Assembly: GCF_028553885.1 (NCBI RefSeq)
Contig: NZ_CP067169.1
Location: forward strand, 1,383,501 to 1,447,500
Source of the DNA: Paracoccus aestuarii
Lineage (GTDB): Bacteria; Pseudomonadota; Alphaproteobacteria; Rhodobacterales; Rhodobacteraceae
Direction: 5' to 3'
Length of the DNA stretch: 64,000 bases
Shown here: in pieces, positions 12,722 to 19,504 of the stretch
Numbering within the stretch: position 1 is the first letter of the stretch
Layout: every line of letters begins with the position of its first letter
The notes under the pieces: model-generated
What the model was told of the DNA's origin: nothing
The model's database searches: none
Seen by the model: only the letters and a program-made list of their open reading frames with translations
Program-made: the position numbers and the translations under genes

Positions 12722-13089
12722 ACCGCCTTTGGTGCGCCCGATCTGGCGCCCGCGCCCCCCTTTTTCACCCCAAGGCTCGAGGCCGTGCGGTGTGCCTTGA
12801 GATAGGTCGCGTCATTCATGATCGTCTTGTGCTCGGCGCTCTCGGCGGCAAGGCCGACCATGATCCGGGCAAAAACCCCGTTATCGCTCCAGCGCTTCCA
12901 GCGGTTGTAGAGGGTTTTGGCCGGGCCGTATTCCTTCGGCGCGTCACACCACCGCAACCCATTACGATTGATGAAAATTATGCCGCTGAGGACGCGACGA
13001 TCATCGACCCGGGGCTTGCCATGGCACTTGGGAAAGAACGGTTTCAGACGCTCCATTTGGGCGTCGCTCAGCCAGTAAAGATTACTCAT
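12718..13089 (-). CDS. IS5-family transposase, OrfA (copy 1)
   Basis: N-terminal half (123 residues) of the DDE transposase. It begins MSNLYWLSDAQMERLKPFFP, the DUF4096-type helix-turn-helix region of IS5 transposases. The first catalytic Asp is in TIMNDATYLKAHRTA. The frame ends with a stop overlapping the start of OrfB by four bases (ATGA). The run AAAAAGGGGGG shortly before the end would allow a -1 slip (A-AAG-GGG) giving a fused protein with the family motif GRTKGGMNTKLYAV, so OrfA-OrfB is probably made by programmed frameshifting. Confidence 0.9.
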   Translation of the reverse strand: MSNLYWLSDAQMERLKPFFPKCHGKPRVDDRRVLSGIIFINRNGLRWCDAPKEYGPAKTLYNRWKRWSDNGVFARIMVGLAAESAEHKTIMNDATYLKAHRTASSLGVKKGGAGARSGAPKAV

Positions 13090-13169
13090 CGATCAGGTCT
13101 CCTTGAGGAGCCTGAATCATGCAAAGACCGTAAGATCAATGGGTCTGGAGCCTAGTTTTTTTGCCTGAT

Positions 13170-13255
13170 TTAAGCTATTACATGCACTTGGTGATCGGTT
13201 TCAATACTGCTGAAGTAACTCATAGCGAGCGGCTGCCCGCCATGGGCGGTAATTG
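13170..13255 (-). pseudogene. 3' relic of an IS3-family OrfB (same family as the 47157-48538 element)
   Basis: Read on the minus strand, this stretch gives HGGQPLAMSYFSSIETDHQV followed by HVIA and a stop. The last residues of the decayed IS3-family transposase at 48420-48499 are HGGQPPAVVYFNTIETDHQV, then QAVA and a stop. The alignment covers the extreme C-terminus only. IS5 copy 1 inserted just after the stop codon. The rest of the gene is not recognisable further right. Confidence 0.7.
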
Positions 13256-13690
13256 GTCACTGATTATCATGGAAGGTGATCTATTGGCCGACGGCACCCT
13301 AGCCTGCGACCCCGTTTTCCGGACATTCACGTAAACGCATACATATTGCAGCGGCCGTCATAGGTGTTTGACGAACGAGGGAATTGAATGTCGAATTGCC
13401 TAAGCGAATACCCAAGGATTGTCAATATTGCTCTTCGTGTCATCCATCAAGATCCGTGTGCCAACGCGTTTCACTTTGTTGGTTCCAAGCGGAGGATCTG
13501 ATCTAAGTACACGTATTCTGGCTCATGATCCCACATTAGCCGAGGTGGTAGATGAAATCGTTAAATACTTCGATACATGAGTCATTAAAATTTTTGGCAG
13601 AACAAGCGGCGAACAAGGCCTTTTTCCAGCACGTTTGCATCTGCATCGGTTTTGTTCCGATCACGTGCTCGCATTGGGCGGCAATCTGTG
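13256..13690. other. Unassigned lower-GC spacer between IS copies 1 and 2
   Basis: About 435 bp with clearly lower GC than the flanking core genes and no convincing reading frame. A 94-codon frame starting at 13552 is composed of unlikely residues and overlaps the IS3-like relic on the other strand, so I do not call it. The stretch is probably decayed mobile DNA; no motif was identified. Confidence 0.5.
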
Positions 13691-13890
13691 CAAAGGCCAT
13701 CGGTGACTTCCAGCAGAGGTCTAAGTGTTTGCGGCGCGCGTTGTTGAAGCCGCTTATGTATTCGAGGAGGTCATCTCGACCTCGGGACGGGTTTGCGAGT
13801 TGTAGCGCCAGACGAATTCGGCCTTCATTGACTTAAAGAAGCTTTCGACGTCGGATATTCTATAATAAATGCCTCCCTGCCGGGCATCGA
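13691..13890 (-). pseudogene. C-terminal relic of an IS3-group transposase OrfB
   Basis: On the minus strand the translation SDVESFFKSMKAEFVWRYNS followed by QTRPEVEM is the well-known IS3-group C-terminal segment (VESFFKSLKAE). After a frameshift near 13775 it continues LEYISGFNNARRKHLDLCWK then SPMAFAQIA, the next part of the same domain. IS copy 2 begins a few bases beyond its 5' side (13899). The fragment lacks the catalytic core, has a frameshift, and is dead. Confidence 0.68.
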
Positions 13891-13961
13891 TATATTTAGG
13901 CTCCAGACCCATTGATCTTACGGTCTTTGCATGATTCAGGCTCCTCAAGGAGACCTGATCG

Positions 13962-14333
13962 ATGAGTAATCTTTACTGGCTTAGCGACGCCCAAATGGAG
14001 CGTCTGAAACCGTTCTTTCCCAAGTGCCATGGCAAGCCCCGGGTCGATGATCGTCGCGTCCTCAGCGGCATAATTTTCATCAATCGTAATGGGTTGCGGT
14101 GGTGTGACGCGCCGAAGGAATACGGCCCGGCCAAAACCCTCTACAACCGCTGGAAGCGCTGGAGCGATAGCGGGGTTTTTGCCCGGATCATGGTCGGCCT
14201 TGCCGCCGAGAGCGCCGAGCACAAGACGATCATGAATGACGCGACCTATCTCACGGCACACCGCACGGCCTCGAGCCTTGGGGTGAAAAAGGGGGGCGCG
14301 GGCGCCAGATCGGGCGCACCAAAGGCGGTATGA
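13962..14333 (+). CDS. IS5-family transposase, OrfA (copy 2)
   Basis: N-terminal 123-residue half of the transposase. It differs from copy 1 by Asn to Ser in RWSDSGVF and by Lys to Thr in NDATYLTAHRTA, next to the first catalytic Asp. The overlap with OrfB (ATGA) and the A/G slippery run are preserved. The Lys-to-Thr change lies close to the active site and may reduce activity. Confidence 0.88.
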   Translation: MSNLYWLSDAQMERLKPFFPKCHGKPRVDDRRVLSGIIFINRNGLRWCDAPKEYGPAKTLYNRWKRWSDSGVFARIMVGLAAESAEHKTIMNDATYLTAHRTASSLGVKKGGAGARSGAPKAV

Positions 14334-14719
14334 ACACCAAGTTGCACGCTGTCGCCGATGCGAAGGGGCGGCCGATCGGGTTCTTCATGTCGGCCGGCCA
14401 GGTTAGCGATTACACCGGCGCGGCGGCGCTGCTGGGCAGCCTGCCGAAGGCTGGGTGGCTTCTGGCCGACAGGGGCTACGACGCTGATTGGTTCAGAGAC
14501 GCTTTGAAAGACAAGGGGATAAAGGTTTGCATCCCCGGACGGAGGTCCCGCAAGAAGGCCGTCAAATACGACAAGCGGCGTTACAAAAGGCGTAACCGCA
14601 TCGAAATCATGTTCGGACGTCTGAAGGACTGGAGGCGCGTCGCAACCCGTTATGACCGCTGCCCGGAAACGTTCTTCTCAGCGATCATGCTCGCCGCAAC
14701 CGTCTTGTTCTGGCTGTGA
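14330..14719 (+). CDS. IS5-family transposase, OrfB (copy 2)
   Basis: C-terminal catalytic half, 129 residues, with both LLADRGYDADWF and the Glu-containing RRNRIEIMFGRLKDWRR intact. One difference from the other copies is Glu to Gly in LPKAGWLLADRG, just upstream of the second catalytic Asp. The remainder equals copies 3 and 4. Confidence 0.88.
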   Translation: MNTKLHAVADAKGRPIGFFMSAGQVSDYTGAAALLGSLPKAGWLLADRGYDADWFRDALKDKGIKVCIPGRRSRKKAVKYDKRRYKRRNRIEIMFGRLKDWRRVATRYDRCPETFFSAIMLAATVLFWL

Positions 14720-14894
14720 AACTCAATGAGTCTGGAGCCTAACGTGTTGTGCCGCAGCAGCTTCTAATAGTCATGAGTACAGCAGCTATAGTTATGAGAA
14801 CAGTATTGAACCGCCCTGGGTTTCGTGGAGATTTTGAGGTTCAATGATCAGGTTGCTTTTTCGTCAGCGTTCAAGCTGACCTGCCACTGAACTT

Positions 14895-15166
14895 TCATCC
14901 GGCCACGACCGGAGCAGGCTGCTGATTTACGCCTTTTGGTGCGGGTTGAGCAATCGCCCGGCGCGCGCAACTCTCATCGCGTGCAGTGGTTCGGACGATT
15001 GCGGTGGTCAGGTGCAGGGCGAGGCCTGCGGGGGTCTGGTATCTGAGGGCCGAATGGGGCCGCTCGGTGTTGTAGTCGGTCACCCAGACCGCGATCAGAT
15101 CGCGGGCATGGGTGAGGTTGCGAAACAGGGTCTCGTTCATCAGCTCACCGCGCATCCGGCCATTGA
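14895..15166 (-). pseudogene. IS407-like OrfB, C-terminal fragment
   Basis: Translation starts NGRMRGELMNETLFRNLTHA and continues DYNTERPHSALRYQTPAG, the C-terminal part of the IS3-family integrase core that follows the catalytic Glu. The fragment begins exactly where the 16514-17171 fragment stops (VESF|NGRM), so both are halves of one gene interrupted by the IS1111-type element at 15167-16513. It then runs on to a stop at 14895. Confidence 0.8.
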
Positions 15167-16513
15167 TGGGGAAGACGGCCTCACTCCTGACCTGGATCCG
15201 TATATTGGTTCCGCCTCACACAAGGGTCATTTCAATGACCCCAGCCTTCGTGGGCCCCGATCTGGCCAAAAATGGGTTCCACGTCCATGTCTTCGACTCT
15301 TCCGGCAAGATGCTTGAAAGCAGGAAGCCGGCGCGCGGCGATGTCCTAAGTTTCTTCAGGCCTTTGCCATCCTCTTTGATCGGCATCAAAGATTGTGCGA
15401 CTGCCCATTATTGGGCGCGCGAGCTACGGGCGCTCGGTCATCAGGTGCGCCTCATTCCACCAGGCTACGTAAAAACCCCTTCGTGCGCCGCGGCGCGAAG
15501 AACGATGCCACCGATGCGGCAGCCATCTGTGAAGCCGTCACGTGCCCAAGCATGCGCTTTGTTCCGATCAAGTCGCAGGAGGATCAAGCCTTCCTGATTC
15601 TGCACAGGGCCCGCAGCCTTCTGGTCCGGCAAAGGGCAATGGCGGCCTGTGCATTCCGAGCCCACCTGGCTGAGTATGACATCGTTGTTGCGCAGGGCCG
15701 GCACCGGGTCTATATCCTCTCAGAGCGTCTCAATGAGCTTCGAGAGGATCTGCCTGAAGATGCCTGCTTCGCGTTGGATGCTCTTGCAGTCCAGCTGGAC
15801 TCACTAAACCGGCAAATCGACGGGATCGATGCCCGCTTGACCGAGAGGCACAAGACAAACGCGATCTGTCGCCTGCTCGCGACCATTCCTGGGATCGGCC
15901 CGATCACGGCCACGGCCTTTGCCGCGACGATCCCTGATCCGTCCGCGTTCCGCTCCGGTTGGGAGTTTGCGGACTGGCTCGGCGTGACCCCGCGCCAGAA
16001 CTCCTCCGGCGGCAAGTCCAGGCTGGGCGGCATCACCTAACAAGGAGATCGTTATCTACGCCACCTATTGGTCCTGGGAGCGCGAACCGTCGTACGTTAT
16101 CCCAATGCCCGGGCCCGTGTGGATGGTCCGTGGATTGAAGCGCTGCTGGCGCGTCGGCGGCCCATGGTTGTGGAGGTGGCTGTCGCGAACAAGCTTGCCA
16201 GGACGATCTAGGCAATGCTGTCCACGGGCGAGACCTGCCGAAGCGCTTGACCGTAAGCTGCAACGACCACGAAACGAAGAGATGGCACAAGTGCAATGAC
16301 AGCGTGATGGCAAATCGGCAGAGCTGAGGATTGAGCAAGCCCGGAGAGCTTTAAGCGTGCCAAGCGCGTCCCGTTGATGAGGCCTCGATCCGCGGACACC
16401 ATCAGGGCCAGCAGTCATGTATGGACTGCGCAAACAGGCCGAATACATGAACGCACCCGCCGGTCGCTATCACCATCAGAAACACTTGCGCCTGCGGGGC
16501 CGTCTATACATGA
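15167..16513 (+). mobile_element. IS110-family (IS1111-type) element 1, decayed
   Basis: A 1.35-kb insert in the IS407-like OrfB. Its subterminal inverted repeats are recognisable: left ATGGGGAAGACGGCCTC and right (reverse complement) ATGTATAGACGGCCCC. The 5' non-coding part is only ~68 bp, whereas ~255 bp follow the transposase remnant; a long right end is where IS1111-group elements carry their bridge RNA. The transposase inside is frameshifted. Confidence 0.72.
15235..16258 (+). pseudogene. IS110-family transposase, frameshifted
   Basis: The N-terminal DEDD domain starts MTPAFVGPDLAKNGFHVHVF; the C-terminal Transposase_20 part includes LLATIPGIGPITATAFAAT and FADWLGVTPRQNSSGGKSRL. The gene is broken by a frameshift near 15475 (before NDATDAAAICEAV), another near 16035 and an in-frame TAG where NKLARTI is normally followed by Trp. 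The motif that normally reads GMEAC.TAH is GIKDCATAH here, so the acidic residue is replaced by Lys. It cannot make an active enzyme. Confidence 0.85.
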
Positions 16514-17171
16514 AGCTTTCGACGAGACCGTGTCTCGCATCGGTTTGCCCGGCGCGATGTAGTGCCATTCGATTTTGGTCTCGGCGCACCACTTCAAGAT
16601 GACGTTCGAGGTCAGTTCCGTCCCGTTATCGGAGACGATCATCCCGGGTTTCCCACGCCGTTCGATCAACGCCGTCAGTTCCCGGGCTACGCGGCGGCCC
16701 GAGATCGAAGTGTCGGGGATCGCGGCGAGGCACTCGCGCGTGACGTCATCCACCACATTCAGCACCCGGAACCGCCGTCCGCAGGCGAACTGATCATGCA
16801 CGAATTCCAGCGACCAGCGGGCGTTTGCACGGGCTTCGACCATGATCGGGGCCCTTGTGCCAAGCGCCTTACGGCGCGCTTTGCGTTTACGGACGGTTAA
16901 CCCTTTCTCGCTGTTGAGCCGGTAGATGCGGTTGATCCCTGACGGCTCTCCCTCCCGTCGAAGCAGCACGAACAGCCGCCTATATTCAAACCGCCGCCGT
17001 TCATTGGCCAATTCCCGCAGCCGGCACCGCAGCGCCGTATCCGGCGCACGCTGCGACTGGTAGCGCACCATCTTGTGGTCCGCCCCGGCAACCTGGCATG
17101 CCCGCCGTTCCGACAGCCCGAGATGGCCTTCAGATGCGCGACAGCCTCGCGCGTCACGGCGGGCGTTACCA
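16514..17171 (-). pseudogene. IS407-like OrfB, N-terminal and central fragment
   Basis: Contains the HTH_21 region LRELANERRRFEYRRLFVLL and the rve core with the first two catalytic Asp residues in FRVLNVVDDVTRECL and MIVSDNGTELTSN. The catalytic Glu would be in VESF, at the breakpoint where the IS1111-type element 1 begins. The first codons (from PAVTREAVAHLKAISG) contain a frameshift near 17115. The right side is cut by IS1111-type element 2 at 17172. Confidence 0.85.
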
Positions 17172-17238
17172 CTAATGGGATGGCCCGCCCCGCGCCCCGG
17201 CGTAGCATCGTGGCACCACCGTCAAACGGAGAGAAAGG

Positions 17239-18291
17239 ATGCGCACAAAGCCTGACCTTCAAACGGCGGCCTTCGGCATCGACATCGGCAAGAAGGTGTT
17301 CCACGTTGTCGCCCTGAACGCCGCCGGATCGGTGATTCAGCGCGCGAAGTTCTCGCGCGACGCGTTGCTGGCCTTCTTTGATGCCGCGCCGAATGCACTC
17401 ATCGGCATGAAGGCCAGCCCGGGCTCGCAATGGCTGGCGCGGCGGCTTGTCGCGATGGGCCATGATGCCCGGATCATTCCGGCGCGCTTCGTGAAGCCTT
17501 ATGTCAAATCGAACAAGACCGAGACGGTCGATGCGGCGGCGATTGCAAAAGCGGTGACGCGGCCGACGATGCGCTTCGTCGAGGTTCGCACACCCGAGCA
17601 GATCGATCTGCAAGCCCTGCATCGCATCCGCGACCGGCTCGTGGGGCAGCGGACGGCGCTGATCAACCTGGCGCGAGCCTTCTGCCTTGAATATGGACTG
17701 GCGATGCACGTCGGCGCTGGCGGCTTTCATGCCGACATCCGTCGGCATCTGGGCAATGTGGAGAATGACCTGACCCCCACCATGCGGGTGCTGCTCGAAG
17801 AGCTGCTCGATGACCTCGCCTCCATCGAAGGGCGCATCAAGGCTGTGACCGGCAAGGTCGAAGCCTATGCCAGCCAGCATGACCCCGTCAGTCGCCTGGT
17901 GACCATCCCGGGCATCGGAGCTCTCGGCGCGACCGCGATCGTCGCAGCGGCAGGGGACGGACGGCAATTCCGCAAGGCGCGCGATCTGGCCGCTTGGCTG
18001 GGGCTGGTGCCGGCAGAGCATTCGACCGGGGGCAAGCGGACCCTTCCGGGCATCAGCAAACGCGGCAATCGCTATGTGCGGCGACTGATCATTCATGGCG
18101 CCCGGTCCTGCCTTCTGCATCTGAACCGGGCGAACCATGCCCTCGGTGGCTGGCTCTCAGCCCTTGAGGCACGGACCCACCGCAACAAGGTCGTCGTCGC
18201 CTTGGCAAACAAGCTGACCCGGATCGTATGGGCTATCCTCACAAGGCCCGGCGCCATCTACCTGCCGTCGAGAGGCGCAGCGTTAAGCTGA
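17239..18291 (+). CDS. IS110-family transposase (complete frame, altered active site)
   Basis: A 350-residue bridge-RNA-guided recombinase of the RuvC-like DEDD type. The N-terminal domain shows AAFGIDIGKKVFHVV (Asp15). The C-terminal Transposase_20 domain has LVTIPGIGALGATAIVAAAG, then AEHSTGGKRTLPGISKRGN, containing the nucleophile region. In most family members a Glu follows GM (GMEA); here it is GMKASPGSQ with Lys58. The third motif, usually NKNDAADA, is NKTETVDA, with Glu in place of the first Asp. The frame is open, but two of four acidic positions differ, so activity is doubtful. It follows a GAGAAAGG ribosome-binding site. Confidence 0.88.
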   Translation: MRTKPDLQTAAFGIDIGKKVFHVVALNAAGSVIQRAKFSRDALLAFFDAAPNALIGMKASPGSQWLARRLVAMGHDARIIPARFVKPYVKSNKTETVDAAAIAKAVTRPTMRFVEVRTPEQIDLQALHRIRDRLVGQRTALINLARAFCLEYGLAMHVGAGGFHADIRRHLGNVENDLTPTMRVLLEELLDDLASIEGRIKAVTGKVEAYASQHDPVSRLVTIPGIGALGATAIVAAAGDGRQFRKARDLAAWLGLVPAEHSTGGKRTLPGISKRGNRYVRRLIIHGARSCLLHLNRANHALGGWLSALEARTHRNKVVVALANKLTRIVWAILTRPGAIYLPSRGAALS

Positions 18292-18532
18292 CCCTTCGAC
18301 CGCAGAACCGATTGCAGGGGAAAGTGATGACCAAACGGTTGATCGAGCTGAGGTAAGCCACGCGCAAAAAAGCGGGACGCGATCCCGCACCACCAATCTG
18401 GAACCCGAGGGGCGGATCTCATCAAGGCCTTGCCGCCAAAAACGGCTGACTGATCAGAGGCCGGATACATTTACGCAAGCCGGACGGCCACGCACGAAAA
18501 CCTTGCAAGAGCGGGGCGGACCATACATTGAT
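18292..18532 (+). ncRNA. Candidate bridge RNA region of IS1111-type element 2
   Basis: The 241-bp right non-coding end of the element lies between the transposase stop and the right subterminal repeat. In IS1111-group elements this end encodes the structured bridge RNA that base-pairs with donor and target. I did not fold it and identified no target- or donor-binding loops, so this marks a place to look rather than a proven RNA. Confidence 0.35.
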
Positions 18533-18783
18533 GGCAATCCCTTCATCGCCGCCATGTCGAGCATCTGCTCGGCCAGCAACTTCTTCAGCTTCGCGTTCTC
18601 GTCCTCCAGTGCCTTCAGCCGCTTGGCCTCGGACACCGTCATCCCTGAATACTTCGCTTTCCAGGCATAGAACGTGCCTTCCGACATCCCGTGCTTTCGG
18701 CAGAGATCGGCGCACTTCGCACCGGTCTCATGCTCCTGCAGAATGCCAATGATCTGCTCTTCAGTTCGTATCGTTCGCTTCAT
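18533..18783 (-). pseudogene. IS407-like OrfA, 3'-truncated
   Basis: HTH/leucine-zipper OrfA of an IS3-family element, start MKRTIRTEEQIIGILQEHET at 18783. It continues CADLCRKHGMSEGTFYAWKA and the zipper KRLKALEDENAKLKKLLAEQ. The IS sequence ends at about MLDMAAMKGLP, where IS1111-type element 2 begins; the frame then runs on into that element for about 25 foreign residues. It belongs with the OrfB fragments to the left. Confidence 0.85.
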
Positions 18784-18846
18784 CGTACGTCCCTTCCTTG
18801 GGGCGGACTCTAGTCGTTGGTGGAGGAAAAATCCCGTGGCAGGGCA

Positions 18847-19213
18847 GCGCCTCTATGGTTTTGCGAACCTTGTCGAAGTCATGGCCGCGATCGGCCGGCA
18901 GGATACAAGGCTCCGGCAGGTTGTCGTCCATGACCAGAGCAAAGCCCTGGTAGCGCGATGTCTGGCCCAGCGCGATGTCCGACCTTATTGGCAGCCCGGC
19001 AGCATTGACGCGCAGGTGGACCTTGCTCGTGAAAATGGGAGGTGGTCCAGAAAACGATCCAGTGGATCGTTTTTCCCACCGGACGCTCTTGAACGGCCAG
19101 AACCCTGTCTTCGAGTCCCCCTTTGGCGCTCGCTGCCTGATGAGGGGGCGGATCACAGTGCTGTCGATCATCTGGAGCGCATCCGGCACGATACGACTTT
19201 CGTTCGGCGCTTC
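18847..19213 (-). pseudogene. IS5-type transposase fragment carrying a palindromic insert
   Basis: The minus strand reads NESRIVPDALQMIDSTVIRP (first catalytic Asp), later FTSKVHLRVNAAGLPIRSDI and LPADRGHDFDKVRKTIEA (second Asp). The C-terminal Glu region is lost where the IS407-like element inserted at 18846. Between KSVR and FTSK, where the family normally reads GRSRGGFTSK, about 17 extra residues occur; they are encoded by the ~53-bp palindromic element at 19034-19086, and the frame passes through it. Confidence 0.75.
19034..19086 (-). repeat. Palindromic element PE-like, copy A (inside a transposase relic)
   Basis: The core is an 11-bp inverted repeat, GAAAACGATCC (19050-19060) and GGATCGTTTTTC (19064-19075, one extra T), around a three-base loop. 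On the minus strand the flanks GCGTCCGGTGGG and TGGACCACCTC match those of copy B at 47857-47907. It interrupts an IS5-type transposase frame without closing it. Confidence 0.72.
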
Positions 19214-19423
19214 GAGGATCTCTTTGCGAAGCCGTTCGTTCTTGCGCAGTAGGTCTGCGTCCTGCGCGGGCGCTTTGGCTTCCACCGAAACTGCCCGAAC
19301 CTACTTGCCGAGCCTCGAAAGTACGATCCCAAAATCAGATGCGACCTGATGCCTCGTCAGGCAAATGGTGAGCTCGTTACGAACCGCATTCCGCTTGAAC
19401 GCGTCGCTGCGTATCGCTGCCAT
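19214..19423 (-). pseudogene. IS3-family OrfA fragment
   Basis: Start MAAIRSDAFKRNAVRNELTI, continuing LTRHQVASDFGIVLSRLGK, an in-frame TAG where the family has Trp, then VRAVSVEAKAPAQDADLLRK and NERLRKEIL. This is the HTH_Tnp_1 OrfA of a different IS3-family element. It joins the IS5-type fragment at ~19213, so the two make an artificial chimera. It lies 80 bp from the end of the NrdJ-like gene. Confidence 0.75.
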
Positions 19424-19504
19424 ATCTGGTCCCCTTGATGGCGAGTATCGCTCTCAAAGACTGGAACGGAACTGGGGTAGGTCAAGTCGGCCTCGGTCGT
19501 AAAT

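Larger units (their letters stand above)
12312..13152 (-). mobile_element. IS5-family (IS427-like) insertion sequence, copy 1
   Basis: An 841-bp element bounded by inverted repeats GGCTCCAGAC(C/T)CATTGA, each next to a TA dinucleotide (12310-12311 and 13153-13154), consistent with a TA target duplication. It carries two overlapping reading frames that together form one DDE transposase. Three more copies of exactly the same length lie at 13899, 30165 and 46232, differing by only a few bases, which points to recent spread. This copy is on the minus strand and sits next to a relic of an IS3-family gene (13170-13255). Confidence 0.92.
13899..14739 (+). mobile_element. IS5-family (IS427-like) insertion sequence, copy 2
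   Basis: Second 841-bp copy, in the opposite orientation to copy 1 and 746 bp from it. TA dinucleotides border both ends (13897-13898, 14740-14741). It interrupts an IS3-group relic on its left. With copy 1 it forms a pair of long inverted repeats that could flip or delete the spacer by recombination. Confidence 0.92.
17172..18532 (+). mobile_element. IS110-family (IS1111-type) element 2
   Basis: A 1.36-kb insert between the OrfA and OrfB parts of the IS407-like element. Subterminal inverted repeats are ATGGGATGGCCCGCCCCG on the left and, reverse-complemented, ATGTATGGTCCGCCCCG on the right. The transposase starts 67 bp from the left end; 241 bp of non-coding DNA follow it on the right. This asymmetry fits the IS1111 group, which keeps its bridge RNA in the right end. 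No target duplication is evident, as expected for this family. Confidence 0.78.
14877..18846 (-). mobile_element. IS3-family (IS407-like) element, split by two IS1111-type insertions
   Basis: Outer ends TGACCTGCCACTGAACTTTC (14877 on) and, at the other side on the minus strand, TGCCCTGCCACGGGATTTTT form imperfect inverted repeats. OrfA (18533-18783), the main part of OrfB (16514-17171) and its C-terminal part (14895-15166) are all on the minus strand and fit together in order once the two inserts 17172-18532 and 15167-16513 are removed. The reconstructed element is about 1.26 kb, a normal IS407-group size. Its right end itself interrupts an IS5-type relic. Confidence 0.8.

Noticed and set aside
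12790..13155. 121-codon frames opposite OrfA in each of the four IS copies
   Set aside because: Present in every copy only because the copies are identical; antisense to a transposase with clear motifs.
13552..13836. A 94-codon frame in the spacer between IS copies 1 and 2
   Set aside because: It is antisense to the IS3-group relic and has the composition of random sequence.
16897..18138. A 413-codon minus-strand frame over IS1111-type element 2
   Set aside because: It is mostly antisense to the IS110-family transposase; only its last part reads IS407 OrfB residues, explained by the fragment at 16514-17171.
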